From: Streptomyces sp. NBC_01689
GTDB taxonomy: Bacteria; Actinomycetota; Actinomycetes; Streptomycetales; Streptomycetaceae
Assembly: GCF_036250675.1 (NCBI RefSeq)
Contig: NZ_CP109592.1
Coordinates: forward strand, 4,092,001-4,156,000
Direction of reading: 5' to 3'
Length of the DNA stretch: 64,000 nucleotides
In this document: positions 35,011 to 43,531 of the stretch, piece after piece
How the letters are laid out: every line of letters starts with the position of its first letter
Position numbering within the stretch: position 1 is the first letter of the stretch
Translations under genes and position numbers: made by a program
The notes under the pieces: generated by a model
Databases searched by the model: none
Told to the model about the DNA's origin: nothing
What the model saw: the letters and a program-made list of their open reading frames with translations, nothing else

Positions 35011-35511
35011 GTGTTGCGAGAACGGCGTGCGTCCCAAGGTGCCCGCCGGGCCCGGGAGTTCGAGGCATTCGTCGCGGGCGCGGCAGGGCGGCTGCTGCAT
35101 GCCGCCACACTGCTCACCGCGGAACCGCCGGACGCCAACCCGCGCGCGCGGCGCCTGCTGACGCTGGCCCTGGCACACACGTACGCCTCCTGGGACCGGC
35201 TGCGCGGCGAGGACCCGTACGACCGGGCCCGTCAGCATCTGGCCGTCCGCTTCGCGCGCGGTGCCTGGCATCAGCACGGAGGCTTCGGGCGCGCCCGGCC
35301 CGCCCCCGGCGGCGCGCTGGCCCTGCTGACCCCCCAGGAGCGGCTGATCCTGGTCCTGCGCCTGTACGAGGGGGTCGCCGAGGAGCAGGCGGCCGCCCTG
35401 CTCGGGCTGCCCACGGAACGTGTCCGAGCGATCTGCGCCCGTGCGACGGTGACCCTGCTCCACCCGCCGCGCGGGCCGGCCCCGGTGGTGGTGGAGGTGG
35501 CCCCCTCGTGA
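35011..35511 (+). CDS. Sigma-70 region 4-like DNA-binding protein
   Basis: A 166-aa protein. The C-terminal half has LTPQERLILVLRLYEGVAEEQAAALLGLPTERVRAICARA (about 105-145), the helix-turn-helix pattern of ECF sigma region 4. The N-terminal half is helical and could be a divergent region 2, but lacks a clear promoter-melting motif. GTG at 35011 has GGGAGG only one base upstream, so the next start codon (TTG 35014) or another internal start may be used. The stop overlaps the next gene as GTGA. It may be a specialised sigma factor or a sigma-like regulator paired with the following membrane protein. Confidence 0.7.
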   Translation: MLRERRASQGARRAREFEAFVAGAAGRLLHAATLLTAEPPDANPRARRLLTLALAHTYASWDRLRGEDPYDRARQHLAVRFARGAWHQHGGFGRARPAPGGALALLTPQERLILVLRLYEGVAEEQAAALLGLPTERVRAICARATVTLLHPPRGPAPVVVEVAPS

Positions 35512-35756
35512 CCCTGCACGAGCGCGAGACGACCGTACGGCGCCTGCTGGAGCGCACCCCGCCCAAGGTGCCGCCCGAGCTCTACGCGGACGCCGTACGC
35601 CTCGGCGGCCACATGCTGCGCCGCAGGACGCTGGCCCGGCGCCTGATGTGGCTGCTGCTGCTCGCGGCGACGGTGGCCTTCTTCGTCTGGGCGGCGACGG
35701 CCCGGCCGTGGGTGGAGCCGCCGTCCCAGACGACTCCACCGCTGACGGGCTGGTGA
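35508..35756 (+). CDS. Small single-pass membrane protein coupled to the sigma-like gene
   Basis: An 82-aa protein, GTG start overlapping the sigma-like stop. The cytosolic N-terminus (residues 1-45) contains TVRRLLERTPPKVPPELYADAVRLGGHMLRRR, followed by one helix (LMWLLLLAATVAFFVWAA) and a short proline-rich outer tail. Gene order and topology resemble an ECF sigma/anti-sigma pair, but the protein is much smaller than usual anti-sigmas and lacks a zinc motif (HxxxCxxC). Confidence 0.72.
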   Translation: MTLHERETTVRRLLERTPPKVPPELYADAVRLGGHMLRRRTLARRLMWLLLLAATVAFFVWAATARPWVEPPSQTTPPLTGW

Positions 35757-35786
35757 CCCCCCGCCGCCGGGAGGCGGCCTCCGCCG

Positions 35787-35816
35787 CGGGAAGGCCCCTC
35801 CTGGGCGGCCTTCCCG
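35787..35816. terminator. Bidirectional terminator before metB
   Basis: A perfect 10-bp stem (35787-35796 with 35807-35816) with a 10-nt loop, between the convergent small membrane-protein gene and metB. Confidence 0.7.
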
Positions 35817-35858
35817 AGGAGCCCTCCCGGGGGCGGTCGGCCGAAGGGGCCGGTACCG

Positions 35859-37013
35859 CTAGCCGAGGGCCTGCTGCAGGTCCTGGAGCAGGTCGTCGAT
35901 GTTCTCGATGCCCACGGAGAGCCGGACGAGGTCGCCCGGTACCTCGAGGGCCGAGCCCACGACGGACGCGTGCGTCATACGACCCGGGTGCTCGATCAGG
36001 GATTCGACACCGCCGAGGGACTCGCCGAGCGTGAACACCTTGGCGCGGTTGCAGACCTCGACGGCCGCCTCCTCGCCGCCCTCGACCTGGAAGGAGACCA
36101 TCCCGCCGAAAGCCCGCATCTGCTTGGCCGCGATCTCGTGACCGGGGTGGTCGGGCAGGCCCGGGTACAGCACCCGCGTCACGCGCGCGTGCCGGGTGAG
36201 CATGTCGGCGACCTTCGTGGCGTTCTCGCTGTGCCGGTCCATGCGCACCGAGAGCGTCTTGGCGCCGCGCAGCACCAGCCAGGAGTCGAAGGGCCCGGCG
36301 ACCGCGCCCATCGCGTTCTGGTGGTACGCCAGTTCCTCGCCGAGCGCCTGGTCGCCGGTGATCAGGGCACCGCCGACGACGTCCGAGTGGCCGCCCATGT
36401 ACTTGGTGAGGGAGTGCACCACGACGTCCGCGCCGAGCGCGAGCGGCTGCTGGAGGTACGGGGTGGCGAAGGTGTTGTCGACGACGAGCCGGGCGCCGGC
36501 CTCGCGCGCGATCTGCGCCACCGCGGTGATGTCGGTGATGCCCAGGAGGGGGTTGCTGGGCGTCTCGACCCAGATGACCTTGGTCTTCGGGGTGAGGGCG
36601 GCCCGTACGGAGTCGGGGTCGCTCGTGTCGGCCACGGACCACTCCACGCCCCAGCGCGAGACGACCTTGGCGAAGAGGCGGAACGTCCCTCCGTAGGCGT
36701 CGTCGGGGATCACCACGTGGTCGCCCGGGCTGAGCAGCGTACGCAACAGGCAGTCCTCGGCCGCCAGTCCGGACGCGAACGCGAGGCCGCGGCGACCGCC
36801 CTCCAGGGCGGCGAGGTTCTCTTCCAGGGCGGTCCTGGTGGGGTTGGCGCTGCGGCTGTACTCGTAGCCGCCGCGCAGTCCGCCGACGCCGTCCTGCTTG
36901 TAGGTCGAGACCTGGTAGATCGGGGGGACGACCGCGCCGGTCAGGGGATCGGCGGTGTTGCCCGCGTGGATCGCGAGGGTCTCGAAGTGCTGACTGATGT
37001 GCCTGTCGCTCAT
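35859..37013 (-). CDS. metB: Cystathionine gamma-synthase/lyase family protein
   Basis: A 384-aa Cys/Met-metabolism PLP enzyme. The PLP lysine is in VVHSLTKYMGGHSDVVGGAL. The substrate region YEYSRSANPTRTALEENLAALEGG and VIWVETPSNPLLGITDI are typical, as is the C-terminal SLGGVESLIEHPGRMTHASV. Such enzymes make cystathionine from O-acyl-homoserine and cysteine, or split it (gamma-lyase). The two cannot be separated by eye; streptomycetes use this enzyme in reverse transsulfuration as well. It is single, between terminator and a promoter region upstream. Confidence 0.93.
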   Translation of the reverse strand: MSDRHISQHFETLAIHAGNTADPLTGAVVPPIYQVSTYKQDGVGGLRGGYEYSRSANPTRTALEENLAALEGGRRGLAFASGLAAEDCLLRTLLSPGDHVVIPDDAYGGTFRLFAKVVSRWGVEWSVADTSDPDSVRAALTPKTKVIWVETPSNPLLGITDITAVAQIAREAGARLVVDNTFATPYLQQPLALGADVVVHSLTKYMGGHSDVVGGALITGDQALGEELAYHQNAMGAVAGPFDSWLVLRGAKTLSVRMDRHSENATKVADMLTRHARVTRVLYPGLPDHPGHEIAAKQMRAFGGMVSFQVEGGEEAAVEVCNRAKVFTLGESLGGVESLIEHPGRMTHASVVGSALEVPGDLVRLSVGIENIDDLLQDLQQALG

Positions 37014-37393
37014 GGGTCCCGAGCGTAGTGGGCCCGCGGGGCTGGTGACGGCCCACGGGCCCGGGTGCGGTGCGGAGTGGCGCCGCGGGGTCGGCGATGT
37101 GGGGTCGTGTTGGATTGTGTGGGTTCGTGGCGCGTCTCGGGTTACGCCGTGGGGGTCGTTGGGGCCTGCCTGCCTTGCGGCGTCTCGCGCGCACCGCCGT
37201 GGGCTGACCGGCGGGTCGGGGTCGGGGGCCGTGGTCGGCCTCAGGATCGGCGTCGGGTTCCGGCTCGGGGGGCACGCGGATCAGGAGGCCCGAACGGCCC
37301 CGCAGGGCATCCGGACGGACCCGCGAGCGCCGCCGGACCGTCCCGCTCCGGCCGGGTTGGCCAATTGTCGGACCCGTCTGGTTCGCTTGAGGC
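37014..37393. other. Intergenic region upstream of metB
   Basis: About 380 bp between divergent metB and the next gene. It is GC-rich with GGTCGGG/GGCCTC-type short repeats and no gene. Promoters must lie here but I cannot place them with confidence. Confidence 0.5.
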
Positions 37394-38512
37394 ATGCAAA
37401 TTCTCTGGGTCCTGATGGCGCTGGCCCTGTTCAGCCTGGTCCTGCTGCCGGTTCTCCGGCGTCGGCGCGCCGGTATTCAGCTGGTCTCGCCCGGCGACCC
37501 GGACGCCGCGGACCCGGCGAACTACGGATTCCTGCGGCAGGAGCAGCTGGACATCCGCATGCCGGGCCCGGACACGGACCTCCTCGACGTCCTGGACGTG
37601 GTGCAGCGCACGCAGGACTACCGCGCCGCCGCGCAGCTGCTGGCGGGCACCGAGATCACGGGCGAGACCCGGTGGCAGCGGGTGCAGGCGTTCGCGGGCG
37701 CCGCGTCGCTGGAGCTGCGGCAGCGCCCCGGCGGGGTCAGCGAGACGCCGGGCGGGCAGTGGCTCCGGGTGTGGCGCGCCGAGGCACCCAAGGACGCGGG
37801 CGGCGCGGCGGTGCACGCGGAGTTCCTGGTGCAGCAGGCGTGGCGGACGTCGACGCCGGGGACGGACGAGTTCCGGATCATCATGGAGGAGGCGAGGTCG
37901 GCCTGTGGCGAGGCGGCGCTGCTCTCCCCCGGTGACCCGATCCCGTACATCGTCGAGCTGTCGGTGGCCCGCGGGCTCGCCTATCCGCAGGCGGAGTTCG
38001 AGAAGCTGTGGCTGAAGATCCTGGACCGCGCGCCCTCCCACATGGGAGCGCATCTGGCGGCCCTGCACTACTGGTGCGAGAAGTGGCACGGCTCCCGTGA
38101 GATCGCGTACTCGTTCGCGGAGGCCGCGGCCGCGCGGGCCCCGCAGGGGTCGCTGCTGGCGGCGATGCCCCTCTTCGCGGTCTTCGAGCACCTGCCCGAG
38201 GTGAACCTGGTCCGCAGCTTCTACCAGAGCGAGGTCGTCACGAAGGCGGTCCACGGCGCGCTCTTCGCGGTGCACGCGGCCCGTCCGGACGACCCGATGC
38301 TGGCGCACGTCCGCCATCTCCTGGTGTTCTTCCTGGTCCGGGGCGAGCGGTGGGCGGAGGCGATGAACCAGTTGGTGCACGTCGACGGTCACGTCGGCGC
38401 GCTTCCCTGGACCCTCACCGCCGATCCGGCGGCCGACTACGCGGTCTACCGCGCGCTGGCGGTGGCCGGGTACGAGGCGAACGGGGGCACTCCGGCGTCC
38501 CTCTCCCGCTGA
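37394..38512 (+). CDS. Membrane-anchored helical hypothetical protein
   Basis: A 372-aa protein. An N-terminal helix (residues 3-21, ILWVLMALALFSLVLLPVL) followed by RRRR suggests a membrane anchor with the body in the cytosol. The body is helical with TPR-like or SEL1-like spacing (DYRAAAQLLAGTEI; YIVELSVARGLAYPQAEFEKLWLKILDRAPSHMGAHLAAL; WAEAMNQLVHVDGH). I do not recognise a named family. The strong codon bias and synteny with metB and msrA, a conserved Streptomyces neighbourhood, support a real gene. It may be a scaffold. Confidence 0.8.
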   Translation: MQILWVLMALALFSLVLLPVLRRRRAGIQLVSPGDPDAADPANYGFLRQEQLDIRMPGPDTDLLDVLDVVQRTQDYRAAAQLLAGTEITGETRWQRVQAFAGAASLELRQRPGGVSETPGGQWLRVWRAEAPKDAGGAAVHAEFLVQQAWRTSTPGTDEFRIIMEEARSACGEAALLSPGDPIPYIVELSVARGLAYPQAEFEKLWLKILDRAPSHMGAHLAALHYWCEKWHGSREIAYSFAEAAAARAPQGSLLAAMPLFAVFEHLPEVNLVRSFYQSEVVTKAVHGALFAVHAARPDDPMLAHVRHLLVFFLVRGERWAEAMNQLVHVDGHVGALPWTLTADPAADYAVYRALAVAGYEANGGTPASLSR

Positions 38513-38539
38513 CGCGCCGTACGGGCACCGGGGCGGGGG

Positions 38540-38561
38540 CCCGGCCGGAATGCCGGCCGGG
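38540..38561. terminator. Hairpin between the helical protein gene and msrA
   Basis: A 9-bp stem (38540-38548 with 38553-38561) with an AATG loop, 28 bp past the stop codon. Confidence 0.5.
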
Positions 38562-38626
38562 GCTCACGGGTTGCAGCCACCGGACCCCACCCCGGCTCCG
38601 TGTCCCGTGACCCCGTGGAGACCCGT

Positions 38627-39352
38627 ATGTTCCATGACAGCCGCACCCCGCGACTCCCGACCGCCGAACAGGCCCTGACCGGCCGGTCCGCGCCGGTCTT
38701 CAGGGTCCCCGAACGGCACACGGTCCTCAGCACCCCGCTCCTCGGCCCCTACCCCGAGGGCCTGGAGATCGCCGACTTCGCCATGGGCTGTTTCTGGGGT
38801 GCCGAGCGCGCGTTCTGGAGGCTGCCGAAGGGCGTCTACACGACCCTCGTCGGCTACCAGGGCGGATTCACCGAGAACCCCACGTACGAGGAGGTCTGCT
38901 CGGGCCTGACCGGCCACACGGAGGCCGTCCGCGTGGTCCACGACCCGGCGGAGATCCCGTACGAGGAGCTTCTGAGGGTCTTCTGGGAGTCCCACGACCC
39001 GACGCAGGGCTTCCGCCAGGGCAACGACGTGGGCACGCAGTACCGCTCCGCGGTCCACACCCACAGCGCGGCCCAGTCAGCCGCGGTGCTCGCGTCCCGC
39101 GAGGCCTACCAGAAGGTCCTCACCCGCTCGGGCCACGGCACGATCACCACGGAACTCCTCCCGGCGGAGGGCCGCCCCTTCTATCCGGCGGAGGGCTACC
39201 ACCAGCAGTACCTCCACCGCAACGTGGACGGCTACTGCGGGATCGGCGGGACGGGGGTCAAGCTGAGCGCCCCGTCCGGGACGGACCGGGGGGCGTGGGG
39301 GGCGTCCTGCCCGACGGGCATCGCACCGGCGCCGGGGGCCTCCGGGAAGTAG
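38627..39352 (+). CDS. msrA: Peptide methionine (S)-S-oxide reductase
   Basis: A 241-aa protein. The catalytic Cys55 is in [45 protein letters not shown] and [11 protein letters not shown] are family blocks. Near the C-terminus [13 protein letters not shown] (Cys204) is normally followed directly by SCP with the resolving cysteine. Here about 15 residues ([15 protein letters not shown]) separate them, and SCPTG (Cys228) then follows. It repairs oxidised methionine in proteins. ATG at 38627 is chosen because GTGGAG precedes it. Confidence 0.95.
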   Translation: MFHDSRTPRLPTAEQALTGRSAPVFRVPERHTVLSTPLLGPYPEGLEIADFAMGCFWGAERAFWRLPKGVYTTLVGYQGGFTENPTYEEVCSGLTGHTEAVRVVHDPAEIPYEELLRVFWESHDPTQGFRQGNDVGTQYRSAVHTHSAAQSAAVLASREAYQKVLTRSGHGTITTELLPAEGRPFYPAEGYHQQYLHRNVDGYCGIGGTGVKLSAPSGTDRGAWGASCPTGIAPAPGASGK

Positions 39353-39610
39353 TCCTGGCACGGTGACCCTGATCAGTCCCGGACGATGAACAGGCTCATG
39401 GCATGGACGTCCGTGCGGAGATCTTCGCTCCGTCCCGATCGAGCCCATCGCCCCCTCGCAGGGATGACGAGTGGGCTCACCCGGCCTCCCGCCATCGGGC
39501 CGGTCCGTGCGACAACCGAATCGCCGCCGCCTCACTCGTTCGAGCGGAGCGGACGTGCTCGTGCCCGTTAGGCTGAGGCGTGGGACAGAATCGCGCCCGT
39601 GGGAGCATCC

Positions 39611-39964
39611 ATGACCACCCCAGCCGCTGAGCAACCCCTCATCCCCCAGCCGCCCGCAACGGTCGCCACGCTGCGGCAGGCCGTCAGTCAGATCGCGCCC
39701 GCCTCACTCCCCGCCTTCACCCGGGAGCTGGACCTGGCCGCGGACCAGTCCCGGCTGGGTTCCGATCTTGCCCCTCTCCGGCGGTTCATCACCCAGTGGG
39801 CCATCTATGTCCACATCCAGCGCCAGCCCGGCTTGGCCGCGGATTTCCGCCGCTGGGAGGACGCCGCCGGAGCGGGCGACGCCGCGCAGGCACGACAGGC
39901 CGCCGCCGAGATCGGACGGCTGCTCGACGAAGCCCACACGGCCCTCGGTCTCCCGGTCCGGTGA
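39611..39964 (+). CDS. DUF6247 family protein, possible antitoxin
   Basis: A 117-aa helical protein: a proline-rich start, then TLRQAVSQIAPASLPAFTRELDLAADQSRLGSDLAPLRRFITQWAIYVHIQR and a C-terminal helix ending RLLDEAHTALGLP. This matches my recollection of DUF6247, common in Streptomyces. ATG at 39611 (GGGAG upstream) is preferred to GTG 39599. The stop overlaps the next small gene as GTGA. A small helical protein followed by an overlapping 90-aa beta-rich protein is a toxin-antitoxin-like layout; this is inference. Confidence 0.75.
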   Translation: MTTPAAEQPLIPQPPATVATLRQAVSQIAPASLPAFTRELDLAADQSRLGSDLAPLRRFITQWAIYVHIQRQPGLAADFRRWEDAAGAGDAAQARQAAAEIGRLLDEAHTALGLPVR

Positions 39965-40233
39965 GTCCGGACTGGCTCTGGGAGTACGACCCTGATCACG
40001 ACCACGTGGCAGGCGGCCTCCCGGCCCACGTCGTCGCGGAAGTCGAACGTCTCGCCGACCAGCTCGTCGAGCTCGCCCGTACGGGAATCGACGTCAGTGA
40101 TCTCGGCAACGGCCCAAGACCGGGCGGTCTGCGTCGTATGGACGCGGCAGGCGGATGGTTCTACTTCCTCGTCGCCCCGCGCGCCCCACTCATCATCGTC
40201 GTCCGCATCGTGCCCCCGTTCGACGCCTTGTAG
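39961..40233 (+). CDS. Small RelE/ParE-sized protein, possible toxin
   Basis: A 90-aa protein, GTG start overlapping the DUF6247 gene. Helix HVVAEVERLADQLVELARTGID is followed by GNGPRPGGLRRMDAAGGWFYFLVAPRAPLIIVVRIVPP, that is two helices and then a beta sheet with conserved-looking Arg residues, as in RelE/ParE folds. I cannot show true homology. It could be the toxin of a two-gene module with DUF6247. Confidence 0.6.
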   Translation: MSPDWLWEYDPDHDHVAGGLPAHVVAEVERLADQLVELARTGIDVSDLGNGPRPGGLRRMDAAGGWFYFLVAPRAPLIIVVRIVPPFDAL

Positions 40234-40235
40234 CG

Positions 40236-40559
40236 ATCGCGTGGACGACCGACGAGATCACCGACGGCATCGCGGCCACCGAGCAGGACATCGCCAGTCT
40301 CGGTGAGTCCCCCGTCCAGGCCTGGCTGCTCGGGCACGTCAACGACGGGGACGGGCCCCGAGAGCAGGCTGTCGTGATCGGGCGGATCATCCGCGAAGAC
40401 GACGGCCGTATCCAGTGGATCGGGGGCCTGCCGCAAGGGTGCGTCGGCGCACCGGTGTTCATCAGCGCGCCCCGCGGCGAGAACAGTTCCATTCCACGGC
40501 CGGCTTGCTTGGTCGCTGGATCGGGCAGCGGGTCGAAAATCGATGGTCATCTGAGCTGA
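40236..40559 (+). pseudogene. Probable gene remnant with protease-like GAPV motif
   Basis: The reading frame from about 40236 to the stop at 40559 has coding bias (ITDGIAATEQDIASLGE, EQAVVIGRIIREDDGRIQWIGGLPQGCVGAPVFISAP). No start codon with a ribosome site lies in it unless translation begins at ATG 40155, inside the preceding gene and out of frame with it. GCVGAPVFI looks like the active-site region of S1-type peptidases, where the serine would normally be at GxSGxP. This is probably a truncated gene. Confidence 0.4.
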
Positions 40560-40579
40560 CCGGGCCCACTCTGTAGGCC

Positions 40580-41173
40580 ATGGAAGAACCGCTCCGCAGG
40601 ATCCGCGCGCTCCACACGGCGTCCACGATCACCGCCTATCAGGCATACCGCCCCGAGATCGGCGGACCCGCCGCTCGCAAGGGTCGTTTCCCCGCCGCGT
40701 GGAAGCCTGACCGCATGACGTGGATCAAGCCCAGTTTCCTGTGGATGATGTACCGCTCCGGCTGGGGCACGAAGGAGGGTCAGGAGACCGTCCTCGCCGT
40801 CGAGATCACTCGCGACGGCTTCGACTGGGCGCTGCGCAACGCGTGCCTTTCGCACTACGTCCGTGGACTGCACCCCGATCGGGTCACCTGGCAGCGTGAC
40901 CTCAAGCGCGCACCGGCCCGTGTCCAGTGGGATCCCGAACGCGATCTGCACCTGCGTCCCCTGCCGCACCGCTCGCTCCAACTGGGGCTCTCGGGCGAGG
41001 CGTCGGCGCGCTACGCGGACGAGTGGATCGTGTCCATCAGCGACGTGACCCCGCTCGCCCACGAGATCCACGCGCTCGTCAGGGACGGCGACCCGGACGC
41101 AGCGACCCGACTGCTCCCCCAGGAGCAGGAGTACCCCGCCGGCGAGGAGCTCCTGGCCCACCTGGGTTCCTGA
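40580..41173 (+). CDS. DUF4291 family protein
   Basis: A 197-aa protein with the DUF4291 pattern: ITAYQAYRPEIGGPAARKGRF near the N-terminus, then MTWIKPSFLWMMYRSGWGTKEGQE, ITRDGFDWALRNACLSHY, VQWDPERDLHLRPLPHRSLQLGLSGEA and WIVSISDVTPLAHEIHALV. The family is widespread in bacteria and fungi with no proven function. No ribosome site is obvious before the ATG. Confidence 0.88.
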   Translation: MEEPLRRIRALHTASTITAYQAYRPEIGGPAARKGRFPAAWKPDRMTWIKPSFLWMMYRSGWGTKEGQETVLAVEITRDGFDWALRNACLSHYVRGLHPDRVTWQRDLKRAPARVQWDPERDLHLRPLPHRSLQLGLSGEASARYADEWIVSISDVTPLAHEIHALVRDGDPDAATRLLPQEQEYPAGEELLAHLGS

Positions 41174-41308
41174 CGGGCGACAGGGGCAAAACCGCCGGGG
41201 CCACCCACGGGCGGCCTCGCGGGATCAATGATGTGCTGGGCGACCGCGTGGGCACTGCGGGCCGGTACGGGCCGCCCTGGAGGCTTGATGCGGCCGGTGT
41301 GCACGCTG

Positions 41309-41593
41309 TCATGCGGAAGCCACCACCTCGCCCGCCATGACCTGGGGAGGGTTGGGCAACAGTGCCGCAAGGTTGTCCCGCACGAAGTCCGCGGCCCTCG
41401 AGATCGATTCCTCGGCACCGGCCTGGTCCTGGAAGACGCTGGTCGAGACCATCACTCCGCCCCCGGTATCGATCCAGTAGTAGGCCACGAAGCCGGAGAC
41501 CTGGCGCATGAGTGCCACGAACCCATCGTTCACGAGACGTGCCGCCTCGGCCGAATCGGTCACCCCTTCGTACCGCCGGACTGCTGCGTACAT
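41309..41593 (-). CDS. Small ABM-like (antibiotic biosynthesis monooxygenase fold) protein
   Basis: A 94-aa protein starting at ATG 41593, with GAGGAG seven bases upstream on the minus strand. The sequence MYAAVRRYEGVTDSAEAARLVNDGF, SGFVAYYWIDTGGGVMVSTSVFQDQAGAEESI has the dimeric ferredoxin-like alpha/beta pattern of ABM proteins. Such proteins act as cofactor-free monooxygenases or bind small ligands. The substrate is unknown. Confidence 0.78.
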   Translation of the reverse strand: MYAAVRRYEGVTDSAEAARLVNDGFVALMRQVSGFVAYYWIDTGGGVMVSTSVFQDQAGAEESISRAADFVRDNLAALLPNPPQVMAGEVVASA

Positions 41594-42001
41594 CGCCAAA
41601 CTCCTCGCGGCGTTCTGGGTTCGTCCCTACTGAGACGACGTACCCCTGCGACGACCGCCTGGCTCACGAGGCGTCCGGCAGTCACCTGAAGGGCCGCCTC
41701 GGGCGATCCGAACGGCGGCCGCCGGCCCGGGCACACGACCCCGCGCATGTCTCCACGAGACGGCATCGACGTGGAGTGGAGCAGCCTCGGACGGTGACTG
41801 CCCTCGATGGCGTACAGCGTGGGCCCGGCCCGGCCTCGCGACCACCGATTTTCGACGCCCTCCATGCGCACCCGGCGATCCGCGTGCCGGTGGTGGCCGT
41901 CCGCTGTGCAGCGCGGACTGCCCGCCGTCCGGAGCGGACTTTTCCCCACCCTGTGGAAGGGGGACCGCGGGACGTCGATCGGCAAGCAGTTCGAACGGGC
42001 G
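41594..42001. other. Gene-free stretch at the end of the accessory patch
   Basis: About 400 bp with open frames on both strands but no ribosome site and no protein family that I recognise. It may contain decayed sequence. It also lies downstream of the leftward surface-protein gene. Confidence 0.5.
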
Positions 42002-43270
42002 TCAGCTCGGGTTCTGGGCCCGTCGGCGGCGTACGACGACGAGCGTGCCCGCACCCGTGACCATCGCCGCGGCGGCCACACCGGCGATCGGCAGCGCCGA
42101 GGACCCGGTCGCCGCCAGAGCGCCGCCGTTCGTCGCCGTCCCGTCACCGCCGGTCGACGACGACCCGCCGACCGACCCGCCGCCCGAACCACCGGCCGAC
42201 CCGCCCGAACCACCACTGGACGACCCACCGGTCCCGCCGGCCGACCCACCGCCCGAGCCGGCCGATCCGCCGGTCGACCCGCCCGTCGAGCCCGTCGGCC
42301 CGCCGCCCGTGACGTCCAGGGTGATGTCGGCCCTGTCGTTGGTCTTGTCGGGGTCGAACGGCCGTGCCTCGGTGCTCAGGGCGACGGAGCCCTTGGCGTG
42401 CGCCGCGCGCTTGTCGATCTTCAGCTGGAAGGTGTAGGTCTCCTGGCCGTCCTCGTTGAGCGCCGGCGCCCTCATGCCGCAGCGGTAGGCCTTCCCCTCG
42501 GCCCGGCAGAACATGGCGGTCTTGACGACCGACGTCCCGGCGGGCGGCGTGATCACGACGCTCACGGCCTTGTCCCCGGGCCGGGGCATGATCCAGGCGG
42601 GCCCGGCGTTGTGGAACTCCACCTTCATCGGAACGGTGTCCCCGACGCGCCCCTTCAGCGCGGCACCCGTCACCTGGTAGTCGGCCGTGTTGACGGCGGT
42701 GACGGGCACGTCGACGACCTGCCGGGTCCCCTCACCCCCGGCCTGCCTCTCGACCAGTTCCAGCGCGGGCGCGGTTCCCGTCACCGGCTCGGAGCCGTTG
42801 TCGTCCGGCCCCGGCTCGTCCGCCCCGACGCGCAGGCGCAGCTCGTCGTGGAACGCGCGGTCCAGGGCGGTGACCCGGAACGGCCTGTCGGTCGTATAGA
42901 CGACGCCCGGCTCCACCGCCTGGTCGAACCCGCACACCACGGTCAGCCTCTCGGGCATCTCGTCGTAGGGCCGGACACGCTGGCTCCAGCAGTTGGAGGG
43001 AATCTCCGCGACGTCGAGCCCCCGGGTGACGGCATAGGTGACCCAGACCTTCTCGGCGGCTCCGGTGCCCTTGTTCGACACGGCGGCCGACACGTCGAAG
43101 GTGCTCCCCGGTTTCACCCCGCTGATCGGCTCGACACCTCCGACGGTCAGTTCGGGTGCGGTGTCGTCGGCGAAGGCGGCGGGAGCCGCGGCCAGCGCGA
43201 TCAGGCCGGCGGCGCCGAGGGCGGCAACAGCGGCACGGGAGGCGCGACGGTGGTGCGGGAGCATCGGCAT
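42002..43270 (-). CDS. Sortase-anchored surface protein (LAXTG)
   Basis: A 422-aa protein. The signal peptide covers about residues 1-34 (AAVAALGAAGLIALAAAPAAFADD). Two beta-rich, Ig-like domains follow (about 37-170 and 175-330; GVKPGSTFDVSAAVSNKGTG and VGDTVPMKVEFHNAGPAW), with pairs of cysteines. A Gly/Ser repeat of about 60 residues spans the cell wall. The C-terminal sorting signal is LAATGSS, a hydrophobic helix and RRRRAQNPS, as expected for class E sortases. It is displayed on the cell wall; its partner is unknown. Confidence 0.9.
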   Translation of the reverse strand: MPMLPHHRRASRAAVAALGAAGLIALAAAPAAFADDTAPELTVGGVEPISGVKPGSTFDVSAAVSNKGTGAAEKVWVTYAVTRGLDVAEIPSNCWSQRVRPYDEMPERLTVVCGFDQAVEPGVVYTTDRPFRVTALDRAFHDELRLRVGADEPGPDDNGSEPVTGTAPALELVERQAGGEGTRQVVDVPVTAVNTADYQVTGAALKGRVGDTVPMKVEFHNAGPAWIMPRPGDKAVSVVITPPAGTSVVKTAMFCRAEGKAYRCGMRAPALNEDGQETYTFQLKIDKRAAHAKGSVALSTEARPFDPDKTNDRADITLDVTGGGPTGSTGGSTGGSAGSGGGSAGGTGGSSSGGSGGSAGGSGGGSVGGSSSTGGDGTATNGGALAATGSSALPIAGVAAAAMVTGAGTLVVVRRRRAQNPS

Positions 43271-43531
43271 GGAGAGGACCTCTGTCGGAGCGCGGGCGAA
43301 CGGGAGGTGTCCTCCGGGAGAACACCACTGCCCTCGCTAGACTCCTGCCGCCCCCGAACAGTTGCACGGCCGAGCCACCGCATCCCACCGGCCGACGTAC
43401 GCACCGTGGAATACGTACATCCGGCTCCTGACCTCCCGGCCCGCGGAACGGACGGAGCGGGGCGAAACCGGAGAGTCGCGGACGCGGACCTCGGGGAGGA
43501 ACATCGGAGGCATGTAGGCAAGGTGGTGGCT

